Below are positions 46,592 through 54,577 of a stretch of 64,000 nt of DNA, piece after piece. The translations under genes and the position numbers were made by a program. Origin of the DNA: CAWDJT01 sp963828705 (GTDB taxonomy: Bacteria > Desulfobacterota > Syntrophobacteria > Syntrophobacterales > Syntrophobacteraceae); contig CAWHGA010000023.1 of the NCBI GenBank assembly GCA_963828705.1, positions 124,001 to 188,000 on the forward strand, read 5' to 3'. Position 1 is the first letter of the stretch, and every line of letters starts with the position of its first letter. A model generated the notes under the pieces. The model ran no database searches. It was not told the origin of the DNA and was given only the letters and a program-made list of their open reading frames with translations.

Positions 46592-47575
46592 TCACGCTTG
46601 TACCAATTCTGCCCTCAGGTTGTCCCATGCCGCCAGGTTGTGATCCTTGACGAATCCGAAAAACAAGATCTCCACCACGGTGGGCAATTCTTCCAGGAGG
46701 GAATAGGAGCAGTCGTGTGCCAGCCACTTCTGGATGACACCATGAACCAACCCCATAACTCCATAGAATACAGTTTGGAAGTCCACATCCTTGAATACCC
46801 CCTGTTGGGTGGCTTCATAGACCTTGCGCTTCAGTGCCGGCAGACGTCGCAGCACTTTCTTGATGTATAACTCCTCCATCTCGTCGCCAAAATCGAGATG
46901 CTCCTGAACAATAACCCGATAGAGGCGCTGATTGTGATCGAAGAAATCGAAGTAAACGCGCAGGTACTTGATGATCATGGTCACGACATCGTCGTGACTG
47001 TCCAGGACCTCGCTGGCACAGCATTCCAAATCTTCCAGGCGAATCCGCACCAATTCGTGAAAAAGGGCCTCTTTGTTGGCAAAATACCGATACACTGTGC
47101 CTTTTCCGAGTCCGGCGTGCTCAGCGATTTCATCCACGGTGGCCACGTGATAGCCCTTGTCGGAAAAGACCTCAAGCGCCGCCTCCAGGATCTTCTCCTT
47201 GGTGGACAGCTTGAGTGTCGCCGGACTGGCGGCACCGGTCTCATTCACCCCCAGCAGTCGGCCAACCAAAGCCGTGTAGAACACTCCTGACGCCACCCCG
47301 TATAGGGCGGCAATGCTCTGCAGCGCCTGGCTCAAGGGCACTAGCCATTGGACCGCGGGTGGTGCTTGCAGCTGCTCTCGTGCCACCATAAAGAACTCCA
47401 CCAGGGTCTGCTGGCAAAGGGTCGGGCTGGAGCGGTCACTGTCTCGGATGAGTTGCTCGCCGACAAAATTTTCCAGCAATGTCCGGCTAGACGATGTGTC
47501 GCTTGGCATACCGGCCAATTTTCTGGCCAACCCCTGGGCCATTTGCTGCATTCTTGTAGGATCGCTCAAGGTCAT
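46592..47575 (-). CDS. TetR-family regulator with about 120-residue N-terminal extension
   Basis: A 327-aa protein; ordinary TetR proteins are about 190-220 aa with the HTH at the very N-terminus. Here the HTH (KEKILEAALEVFSDKGYHVA, GLGKGTVYRYFANKEAL) starts at about residue 125, after a helical domain of unknown kind (MTLSDPTRMQQMAQGLARKL onward). The effector domain follows (EHLDFGDEMEELYIKKV). The ATG at 47575 has AAGG at 7-8 nt; the frame is open 15 codons further. Upstream of acpP on the same strand, so it may sense acyl groups, which is inference. Confidence 0.87.
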   Translation of the reverse strand: MTLSDPTRMQQMAQGLARKLAGMPSDTSSSRTLLENFVGEQLIRDSDRSSPTLCQQTLVEFFMVAREQLQAPPAVQWLVPLSQALQSIAALYGVASGVFYTALVGRLLGVNETGAASPATLKLSTKEKILEAALEVFSDKGYHVATVDEIAEHAGLGKGTVYRYFANKEALFHELVRIRLEDLECCASEVLDSHDDVVTMIIKYLRVYFDFFDHNQRLYRVIVQEHLDFGDEMEELYIKKVLRRLPALKRKVYEATQQGVFKDVDFQTVFYGVMGLVHGVIQKWLAHDCSYSLLEELPTVVEILFFGFVKDHNLAAWDNLRAELVQA

Positions 47576-47907
47576 CCACCTGCCTTTTGCTTCATGACGG
47601 ACCAGTCGGTCATACATCACAGCGCCGGTTGAATGTCAAGCGGGAACTGGATGTGGTCCGGGAGAGACCTCAACTCCCTCTGTCCACCAACCTTTTGCAG
47701 GACCATGAAGCACGATGCATTCGCAACAAGGTGTCCCCCCGGCGAAAGTCGGGGGCAGGATTCACATTTATGTGTTGGCGGTGGAGAAGGGGTTGGTAGA
47801 GAGAGGAATATCTATTTCCGGATGGAATCGAATGAAGCAATTATCGATGAGTTGACTCGTCTTGATGAAGTTGGATCGAGGCCGGTAGCGGCCAGCCGGA
47901 GTCCAAC
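47576..47907. other. Gene-free interval with short palindrome
   Basis: About 330 nt. CCCCCG (47736-47741) and CGGGGG (47750-47755) form a REP-like palindrome around GCGAAAGT, similar in type to the one at 22938-23003. A 34-codon frame from 47821 (MESNEAIIDELTRLDE) is too short to support. Confidence 0.45.
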
Positions 47908-48390
47908 TCACAGACCCCGATCGTAGATCGTTATGTGCTTCCCCTGTAACATACTCATCGCCTTTTGAATGACGGTCAGGGTCCCGCTGGTTAGGGTGTA
48001 CCGATGGAGGTCGGCAAGGGCGACAAAACGACAGTCCAGCACGTCACTGCCCGGCACAGGTTGCCCCACGTCGCCACGACACAGGAAGTCAATGAGGATG
48101 TAGTGATACTCAATCTCTCCAGTGCCGTCTTGGAGAACCCGATCCAGAACCGCCACCACATCCACCACGGTCACCTCCAGGTTGACCTCCTCTTTGACTT
48201 CCCGTCGGATGGCCTGGTGCAGAGGTTCCCCCACTTCCACCAGGCCACCCGGCAAGGACCACTGGCCGTATGCGGGTTCACTTCCACGTTGGACGATCAG
48301 CACCTGATCGCCGCGAAAAATCGTTGCTCCCACTCCTGCCATGGGACGTATTGGGTACTGTCGCGTCATAGTACGTTCTTCTTCAGCCAT
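47908..48390 (-). CDS. Nudix hydrolase
   Basis: A 160-aa hydrolase of nucleoside diphosphate derivatives. The Nudix box GGLVEVGEPLHQAIRREVKE plus EVNLEV is complete except that the usual Gly near its end is Asn. The N-terminus PIRPMAGVGATIFRGDQVLI fits the ADP-ribose pyrophosphatase/MutT-like group; the substrate cannot be fixed. AGGGA precedes the ATG; a second in-frame ATG lies seven codons in. It follows the nuclease gene by 39 nt on the same strand. Confidence 0.9.
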   Translation of the reverse strand: MAEEERTMTRQYPIRPMAGVGATIFRGDQVLIVQRGSEPAYGQWSLPGGLVEVGEPLHQAIRREVKEEVNLEVTVVDVVAVLDRVLQDGTGEIEYHYILIDFLCRGDVGQPVPGSDVLDCRFVALADLHRYTLTSGTLTVIQKAMSMLQGKHITIYDRGL

Positions 48391-48429
48391 TGAATCCCTG
48401 GCAACCGGTCAACCTTCACCCATTCCTGA

Positions 48430-49089
48430 TCAGGGCTTGCAGCGGCGGCACGGCCGATAGCCATGCTCCAATGCCTCCCAGCGATTCGCCCAGGTTGCCC
48501 GGTAGCCACGGGGAATCTTCTGCGCAAATGGACAATCGGGGCGGTGAAACACCTGGCTGCGGTGATTGCCAAGATAGGAGCCCTCCTCCCGGTGGGGACA
48601 CGCCGACCACATCCCGCGTCGATCGCGTAGCGCTTCGCGCTGTGCCTCCCCAAACTCGGCACGACGTTTGAGCCCTGCGGGCGGAACCAACAGCCAGGCA
48701 AAGCCACCCCGCAGCATGGCGGCATTGACGCAGGTTTCATCTTCCAACCACACATACGCCAGAAGCCGTCCGTAGCCATCCCGCTTCTCCCGGTCATATT
48801 CCAACCGGACTTGCCGATGCAGCACCCAGTTCCGATTGGCGGTCTGGGCCTCCTCACCATAACAGTCGCCGGGTTCATCCCGGTGGGAGACCTCGGGGGC
48901 ATCGATCCCCAAGTAGCGGACACGCTCCCCCGACTCCAGGACAATGGTGTCCCCATCGAGTACCGCTTTAACTCGAGCGGTCCTGGGAAGAGCGGCGGCA
49001 TCCAGATTGTGGACGCTGACGGCAACCCAAAACAGGGTAATCCCTAACCCCCACCCAAGAGCCTGGAATTTTGATCCACCCACCAGCAC
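48430..49089 (-). CDS. Thermonuclease-family (SNase) exported nuclease with C-terminal Cys/His module
   Basis: A 219-aa protein with a signal/anchor sequence (ALGWGLGITLFWVAVSVH) and a staphylococcal nuclease fold: VKAVLDGDTIVLESGERVRY, LGIDAPEV, then EYDREKRDGYGRLLAYVWL with the catalytic Arg/Glu region. The C-terminal 45 residues (GNHRSQVFHRPDCPF...YRPCRRCKP) form a small Cys/His module like the Ada-type metal site often fused to these nucleases. A GTG start at 49089 has AGGAGAAGG just upstream. Paired with the Nudix gene. Confidence 0.9.
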   Translation of the reverse strand: MLVGGSKFQALGWGLGITLFWVAVSVHNLDAAALPRTARVKAVLDGDTIVLESGERVRYLGIDAPEVSHRDEPGDCYGEEAQTANRNWVLHRQVRLEYDREKRDGYGRLLAYVWLEDETCVNAAMLRGGFAWLLVPPAGLKRRAEFGEAQREALRDRRGMWSACPHREEGSYLGNHRSQVFHRPDCPFAQKIPRGYRATWANRWEALEHGYRPCRRCKP

Positions 49090-49420
49090 CGCCTTCTCCT
49101 AGACTTTTCGTTATGGTTTATCGAACCGAAATTGACTTGACTTGTGCTTGACCAGACTGCTAAACAAAAAGTGATTTTTCTTATGATTTCAACCACTAAC
49201 ATCCGGCAGTCAGCACCTCTAAGCAGTTGAAATCAAATGACAAAGAGGTAGACATCGAGGTCAGGGCCGGTCCGCCGTGATCACTCTGATGGCCCGGCGA
49301 CGGCAGTCGCTGGGTGAGACAAGCGGAACCCGACGGTCCCTGCGGGGGCCGAGCGAATCCGCGCGGGCCGCCTCCGGATGGGATTCGGCAAACACACTAT
49401 CATGAGAGGGTTTCATAGGA
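49090..49420. other. Divergent intergenic region
   Basis: About 330 nt between the minus-strand nuclease and the plus-strand DUF2914 gene. The left part is A+T-rich (promoter candidate for both); 49255-49385 is unusually GC-rich. No clear operator or repeat was found. Confidence 0.4.
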
Positions 49421-49879
49421 ATGCCAAAACGCATTCGGTTCCGAATGGTTATGCTCCTGCTCGTGGTGTTTTGTCCCATGGTGCTTCCAGGTTGGGCTGC
49501 CGGCGCCAACGAAAGCCCTCCGGCAGCTGCGAAAGAGAAGGCTTCCAAGGACGCGGACATAAATCTGGCCCAGGCGGTGATGTGCGAAGCCGTGCAGAAC
49601 CTTAAACCGGTCAACGAAGCCTTGACCTTTTCGGTTTCGCTTGGGCATGTCTACTGCGTCTCCATTTTTAAGCAGGTATCCAAACCCACGGTCATCTTCC
49701 ATCGCTGGTATCGGCGCAATGAGCTCAGCACCCAGATCCGACTGAAGCTGTATCCGCCGCACTGGACAACCTATAGCGTGGTTCAGCTCCGCGAGGAAGA
49801 CAAAGGGCCCTGGCACATCGAGGTGGCCGATCAGAACGGCAAGGTTTTTGGCATTCTCCGTTTCAGTATCACAGATTGA
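49421..49879 (+). CDS. Exported DUF2914 domain protein
   Basis: A 152-aa protein with a signal peptide (about residues 1-28, ending GWAAGA). The DUF2914 domain follows: AVMCEAVQNLKPVNEALTFS, GHVYCVSIFKQV, FHRWYRR, DKGPWHIEV and LRFSITD at the C-terminus. Function is unknown; the domain is common in exported proteins of Desulfobacterota and Bacteroidota. It ends 6 nt before cdaA and is probably co-transcribed with it. Confidence 0.88.
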   Translation: MPKRIRFRMVMLLLVVFCPMVLPGWAAGANESPPAAAKEKASKDADINLAQAVMCEAVQNLKPVNEALTFSVSLGHVYCVSIFKQVSKPTVIFHRWYRRNELSTQIRLKLYPPHWTTYSVVQLREEDKGPWHIEVADQNGKVFGILRFSITD

Positions 49880-49885
49880 TCCGGC

Positions 49886-51346
49886 ATGACTCGTTTTCTG
49901 GCATTTCTGGCGACCATACGCTGGCAGGACCTGGTGGACATCACCATCAACAGCTATATCCTGTTCCGCTTCTATGTCCTGTTTCGAGGGACTAATGCGC
50001 TCCGTATCCTGCTGGGCATTGCCGCCCTCTGGTCACTCCAACGGGTCGCCGGGTCGCTGGGATTGATCATCACCAGCTGGGCGCTGCAGGGCATCACCGC
50101 TGCGGCCGCAATCATTATCGTGGTGGTGTTCCGTAATGAAATCCGTACGGCCCTCCAGGTGCGCAATTTTCGCACCTTTATTTGGGGTTCGCCCAACCGG
50201 GAGTTGTCAACGCCGGTGGAGATCATTGTGGATGCCGCCTACCAGATGGGCAGAAAGCGCATTGGCGCTTTGATGGTGGTGCCGGGCCGCGAAGACCTGC
50301 AGGAACTCATCCACGGCGGCATTCCCTGGAACGGTACGCTGTCCCGCGAAATGATCATGAGTATCTTTTGGCCCAAAGGGCCGGTCCACGATGGTGCCAT
50401 CATGGTGCGTGGCCAGACGATCACGGAAGTCGGGGTGCTGCTGCCGCTTTCCCAACGCCAGGACCTTCCCACCTTCTATGGTACCCGCCACCGGGCAGCA
50501 GCAGGCCTGGCCGAACGCAGCGACGCCATGGTCATTGTGGTGTCCGAAGAACGTGGCCGCGTATCCGTGGCCAAGGACCACTGGATAAAACCCGTGGCCC
50601 AACCCGAAGACCTGCTGCAGATCCTTCGTGAGCATTTACATATGTTCGAATGGCTGGAGGTGCGCAAGCAGAAAAAGGAACGTTGGAAGATGGGCTTGGC
50701 GGCGGTTTTGTCGCTTCTGGCCATTATCACGATCTGGCTGGGTTTCACCCGTGGTCGCGATACTACCCTCAACATGACCGTGCCGGTGGAATACTACAAT
50801 CGCCCTCCAAGCTTCGAGATCTTAGAAACCTCCGTCAATGAAGTGAAGCTGCAGCTGAACGGTTCCAGCGCTCTGATCCGATCGCTCAGCCCCGGCCAAG
50901 TGGAGGTCCGTGTCGACCTGAGCAAGGCTGTGGACGGCATCAATGTCGTTCCCGTGACCAAGGACAACATCATCCTGCCACCGGGTATATCAGTGAGCAG
51001 GACCGATCCACCGATGGTGAAGATCACCCTGGATCGGCCCACGGTCAAGGAACTCCCGGTCCAGGTGGATTGGGTGGGACGAATCGCCGGGGATTACAGC
51101 TTGGTGGAGGTCAGGCTATCCCCGGATGTTGCCAGGGTCATCGGCGGCAAGGACACGCTCAGCAAAATCAGCACCGTCTATACCGCCCCGGTGCGTCTGG
51201 ACAGCCTCCAGAAGATCGGTTCAGTCGTTGCCCCATTGGTGCTTAACCCGCCATCCCTCAAGCTGGCCCCCGGCACTCAGGAGCGGATCACCATCTCCTA
51301 TCGGCTGCAGGAGAGAGCCCATCCCGAAGAGGACAAGGGACACTAG
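49886..51346 (+). CDS. cdaA: Diadenylate cyclase CdaA fused to YbbR/CdaR domain
   Basis: Makes c-di-AMP from two ATP. The 486-aa protein has three N-terminal membrane segments (residues about 20-85), a DAC domain with DGAIMV and GTRHRAAAG, then an extra membrane segment (MGLAAVLSLLAIITIWLGF, about residues 270-290) and a periplasmic YbbR-type region (VPVEYYNRPPSFEI; RVDLSKAVDG; VTKDNIILPPGISV). In Firmicutes the synthase (CdaA) and YbbR protein (CdaR) are separate adjacent genes with glmM; here both are on one polypeptide and glmM is not next. ATG 6 nt after the DUF2914 stop. Confidence 0.93.
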   Translation: MTRFLAFLATIRWQDLVDITINSYILFRFYVLFRGTNALRILLGIAALWSLQRVAGSLGLIITSWALQGITAAAAIIIVVVFRNEIRTALQVRNFRTFIWGSPNRELSTPVEIIVDAAYQMGRKRIGALMVVPGREDLQELIHGGIPWNGTLSREMIMSIFWPKGPVHDGAIMVRGQTITEVGVLLPLSQRQDLPTFYGTRHRAAAGLAERSDAMVIVVSEERGRVSVAKDHWIKPVAQPEDLLQILREHLHMFEWLEVRKQKKERWKMGLAAVLSLLAIITIWLGFTRGRDTTLNMTVPVEYYNRPPSFEILETSVNEVKLQLNGSSALIRSLSPGQVEVRVDLSKAVDGINVVPVTKDNIILPPGISVSRTDPPMVKITLDRPTVKELPVQVDWVGRIAGDYSLVEVRLSPDVARVIGGKDTLSKISTVYTAPVRLDSLQKIGSVVAPLVLNPPSLKLAPGTQERITISYRLQERAHPEEDKGH

Positions 51347-51685
51347 CGACTGTCCAGACGGAAAGTCGGTCACGCAGGGCTTTGGTCCCGGCGACGGGAT
51401 AGGAACCAGCGAATCTTTTCACGCAACATCAACCCTTGTATGAAGCCCTTCCCCAAAAACCTTTAGGCGGCATTCCTCAGTTCCAGCCTCGCCCTGGTGC
51501 GGTTGATCGAACCTCGCGTCAAGGGTGCCGTTCGCGGTTCTGGGTTCTCCCCCCATATTCCCCGCCGTTGATTGGCAACCAGAACGAACCAACACATCTT
51601 TTTCGCTCCTGAGGATGGTGATTTTCCCGGCGAGAAAAGAAATCCTGAATCCGGCCAGACCTTAAAAGACAAGGAGGATTTGTGG

Positions 51686-51892
51686 CTAGGATTCGTCCCC
51701 GCCCGCTGCTGGGGAACTGGACAGCAGTTCCCGCAGGTCAGGACATTGCGCATCGACAGCGGTCTTCTTGATGGTCCAGAAGATGCTTCTGAAGTGGACA
51801 TCAAAGTTGCTGGGGGAAACCCGCCCCAGTTCAATGAATTTGTTGATTACTTCTTTGGTCATTCGCAGAACCAGTTCGTCATCGTCATGCAT
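51686..51892 (-). CDS. Small hypothetical protein (68 aa)
   Basis: MHDDDELVLRMTKEVINKFI followed by ELGRVSPSNFDVHF and SIFWTIKKTAVDA: a compact amphipathic helical protein with the look of a small conserved family in Desulfobacterota, though I cannot name it. The RBS is weak (GAG about 9 nt upstream). It lies downstream of a strong hairpin at 51946-52002 on its own strand. Expression is plausible but unproven. Confidence 0.5.
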   Translation of the reverse strand: MHDDDELVLRMTKEVINKFIELGRVSPSNFDVHFRSIFWTIKKTAVDAQCPDLRELLSSSPAAGGDES

Positions 51893-51945
51893 GGGGGTTG
51901 CTCGCTTTTCTTCTTGCTGAGTGATTGCAAGGCAGGTCGGACAAG

Positions 51946-52002
51946 AAAAAAGCCTCTGCCTGGTGGAAGAAGGCCAACGCACAATGCGTAGCAGAGGCTT
52001 TT
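51946..52002 (-). terminator. Large composite hairpin with T-run on the minus strand
   Basis: AAAAGCCTCTGC (read on minus, 52002-51991) pairs with GCAGAGGCTTTT (51959-51948), closed over about 31 nt that contain an inner hairpin (ACGCA/TGCGT). T residues follow on the minus strand. It looks like a terminator or attenuator 54 nt upstream of the small gene at 51892, or the 3' end of a small RNA coming from the right. Confidence 0.55.
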
Positions 52003-52191
52003 AGGGTGGCGCGCAATACCCTTTCAGGCATCCCGTTACCCCGTGGAAAGACTACCATACCACCCATCAGGCTGCAAGCGGTTGCCGCCGCTATCCTGCA
52101 ACACGTTGATGTGACAATTGATTTCATCACACACCGGAATTCGGCGAAGCTAAAAAATCTTTTATCGAAAGCATTTACATCTTGTTTTTAT

Positions 52192-52280
52192 TTGACATTT
52201 GCAAAAACGGGGTGATAGATAGGAGCAAAAGGGTAGAAAAGTGGGATAAAGGGGTGGCAAGTGGGAGCAAGTGGTAATTC
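52192..52280 (+). promoter_or_regulatory. mraZ promoter and MraZ operator decamers
   Basis: A perfect -35 TTGACA at 52192-52197 is followed by an extended -10-like TGATAGATA (52213-52221). Then come 10-bp-phased G-rich boxes: TGGGA at 52242, GGGTG at 52252, TGGGA at 52262 and TGGTA at 52272. MraZ proteins bind such direct repeats with 5-nt spacers to repress their own operon. Two boxes lie in the first codons of mraZ, so bound MraZ would also mask the start. Confidence 0.7.
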
Positions 52281-52722
52281 CCTCTTTCGGGGGCAGTCGC
52301 TGCACTATCTGGACGACAAGGGTCGCCTGCGGATTCCCACGCGTTTTCGCGATGTCCTGCAAAAGGCCTACAGTGACTCTCTAGTGCTCACCATGATGGG
52401 GGATTGCCTGGTGGCCTACCCTCCGGAAGTCTGGCAGAAGATCGAAGAAAAGGCTCTGGAGCTATCCCAGATCCAACCTCAACAGCGCTCTTTCGTGCGT
52501 TATGTGGTTTCCAGCGCGGTCGAATGTGAATTCGATAAACAAGGAAGAATCCTGATTCCGCCGGTGCTTCGTGAAAATGTCGGCATGGAAAAGGAAGCCT
52601 TTCTGGCGGGGATGCTCACTACTTTCGAAATCTGGGCCAAGTCCAAATGGGACGAGCAGCTAAAGTGGAGCAAAGCCAATTTCCAGCAAATGGCCGAAGA
52701 GATTGCCAATTACGGTCTGTAG
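52261..52722 (+). CDS. mraZ: Transcriptional regulator MraZ
   Basis: A 153-aa AbrB-like ring-forming DNA-binding protein, first gene of the dcw cluster. It has two repeats of the MraZ signature: YLDDKGRLRIPTRFRD near residue 20 and CEFDKQGRILIPPVLRE near residue 85. A GTG start with AAAGGGG about 6 nt upstream; the start lies inside its own operator repeats. Confidence 0.94.
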   Translation: MGASGNSLFRGQSLHYLDDKGRLRIPTRFRDVLQKAYSDSLVLTMMGDCLVAYPPEVWQKIEEKALELSQIQPQQRSFVRYVVSSAVECEFDKQGRILIPPVLRENVGMEKEAFLAGMLTTFEIWAKSKWDEQLKWSKANFQQMAEEIANYGL

Positions 52723-52909
52723 TGCTGGCCTTGGGTATTTCCGGGACCACCCGGGTGCCATCGGTTGCCGATTTGTTCTTAAACTGCTGTTTCCATAGGG
52801 TTGGCTTTCCCTCCTTCTCTTTTGTTCCCATTGACCAGGAAGGCAGTCGAAACTGCTGGAGAGGGCCAGCCATGCCGTGGGCAGGTGACAAGAACAGGAG
52901 CTGTTTCCC

Positions 52910-53882
52910 ATGCCAGTCACAGCCGGTTGTCTCCTGATGGAAACTCGCAGCCAGCAACACATACCGGTCCTGCTCGATGAGGTGATGGAATTGCTGGGAT
53001 GTCGCCCGGGTGGAGTCTATGTGGATGCCACGGTGGGCGCCGGTGGGTACACCGAAGCCATCTTGCAACGATCCGGCCCGGACGGTGTGGTCCTGGGTGT
53101 GGATTGTGACGATGTGGCCTTGACCATCGCCCGCGAACGACTGCAGGGTTTTCGTCAACGAGTGGTCCTGCGCCAGGCGAACTTCGCCAGGATCGCGGAG
53201 ACCATGCAGGAATTCGATTTTGGACCGGTGGACGGCATTGTCGCGGACCTGGGGGTTTCAAGTATGCAACTGGATGATCCCGAACGGGGATTCAGTTTTC
53301 AGCAAAATGGACCGCTGGATATGCGTATGGATGCGGCTCTGGAACAGACCGCCGCTGATGTGGTCAACTTCCTGCCTGAAAAGGAACTGGGCAACCTGAT
53401 CTTCATGCTGGGTGAAGAACGTTGGGCACGACGGATTGCTCACGCCATCGTCCTTCACCGCCAACTGGAACCCTTCACCAGCACCCGCGAATTGGTGAAC
53501 GTGATCACAAAAGTGGTGCCGAAAACCAGAGATACCCGCCGCATTCATCCGGCGACCCGGACCTTCCAGGCATTGCGCCTGGCGGTGAATCAGGAACTGA
53601 TAAACCTGGAAAGATTCCTTGACAACGGTCCTGGACCTTCTAAAAACCGGGGGCCGCCTGTGCATCGTGGCCTTTCATTCGCTGGAGGACCGTCTGGTCA
53701 AGCAGCATTTCAAGAGTTGGGCAAATCCTTGCCGCTGCGCTCCTGACCTCCCCCGCTGCCAGTGTTCCCGCCAACCCCTGGTGCGCTTGCTGACCCGCAA
53801 GGTTCTTCGCCCGCAGGAACAGGAACTCCAGGCCAACCCTCGAGCGCGCAGTGGGCGGTTGCGAGCGGTTGAGAAATGCTGA
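52910..53882 (+). CDS. rsmH: 16S rRNA (cytosine-N4)-methyltransferase RsmH (one frame break)
   Basis: Methylates C1402 of 16S rRNA. About 323 aa corrected. Landmarks: HIPVLLDEVM, DATVGAGGYTEAIL (SAM site), GIVADLGVSSMQLD, RGFSFQQNGPLDMRMD, HPATRTFQALRLAVN, and after a one-base shift near 53620 (one extra T), LLKTGGRLCIVAFHSLEDR. Start ATG 52910 with GGAG 9 nt upstream; ATG 52937 is an alternative. 187 nt after mraZ. Confidence 0.93.
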
Positions 53883-53892
53883 GGTGACAGCC

Positions 53893-54225
53893 ATGTGGAC
53901 CAGAAGCACCTGGAACGAAGATCTGTTGACGGATTCTCCGACGACCAAGAAGGAAAGTCTCAAACTCTGGAGCATATGGCTAATCGCTCTGGGGATCTGG
54001 CTCATTGCGGGAGCCACCGTCTATGTCTGGCTCCAGGTGCAACGGGTGCACCTGGGGTACCAACTGGCGGAACTGCAGGGCCGACAGGACCAGCACCTGG
54101 CCGTGCAGCGCAAGCTGCAGTTGGAATACAACCGCTGGCGGGAACCATTCCACTTGGAAGAACTGGGGCGCCAGCACTTCGGTCTGACCCCTGCACGGGA
54201 CAACCAACGAGTGGTGAGCCGCTAA
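53893..54225 (+). CDS. ftsL: Cell division protein FtsL-like
   Basis: A 110-aa bitopic protein: a short cytoplasmic tail, one membrane segment (LWSIWLIALGIWLIAGATVY), then a coiled coil (LGYQLAELQGRQDQHL) and a conserved-type tail LEELGRQHFGLTPA. FtsL is recognised mostly by size, topology and position between rsmH and ftsI, all of which fit. It starts 10 nt after rsmH. Confidence 0.8.
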   Translation: MWTRSTWNEDLLTDSPTTKKESLKLWSIWLIALGIWLIAGATVYVWLQVQRVHLGYQLAELQGRQDQHLAVQRKLQLEYNRWREPFHLEELGRQHFGLTPARDNQRVVSR

Positions 54226-54577
54226 TCCTCCATGGGAGACCTAGAGATGTTCAATCATTCCTTGCAACCATACCGCCTCAGGCGGGACCGATTCGCAGCC
54301 ATTTTCAGCACCGGTTGCTGCCGCTGTCGGCGGCCGGGAAAGGCCCTGGTCCTTCGTGTCGCAGAGGGCGATTATGACTTCTTCCTACGTCCAAGGAACG
54401 GCAGGTCGGAGTTTGCCAGGAGGGGTTACGGCGCCGTGTCGGCAGACTACTCCGACCCTTTCAGCTCGTGCACGGCCTATCATGCCAAGCTGATAGCCCA
54501 AGACTAGCTATCAAGGTGCCGATACCCAGCCTTCGACATTGAACCGCAACCAACTCCATCCGATCGCGGAGAGTTCC
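54226..54577. other. Unusual gap between ftsL and ftsI
   Basis: About 350 nt in a cluster where genes otherwise overlap or nearly touch. A 91-codon frame (54232-54507) is Arg/Cys-rich and unlike its neighbours; I do not support it as a gene. GATAGC (54492-54497) and GCTATC (54507-54512) could form a small hairpin. A promoter or remnant is possible. Confidence 0.4.

Larger units (their letters stand above)
51347..52191. other. Mostly non-coding interval before mraZ
   Basis: About 850 nt. It contains one probable small minus-strand gene (51686-51892) and a large hairpin (51946-52002), listed separately. The remaining sequence, including 51460-51680, shows no supported gene. From 52090 on it becomes A+T-rich toward the mraZ promoter. 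Confidence 0.45.

Noticed and set aside
47821..47926. 34-codon frame MESNEAIIDELTRLDE...
   Set aside because: Too short and unsupported; at most a remnant of a gene start.
54232..54507. 91-codon frame between ftsL and ftsI
   Set aside because: Arg/Cys-rich, no family resemblance and no clear RBS; retained only as a gap of interest.
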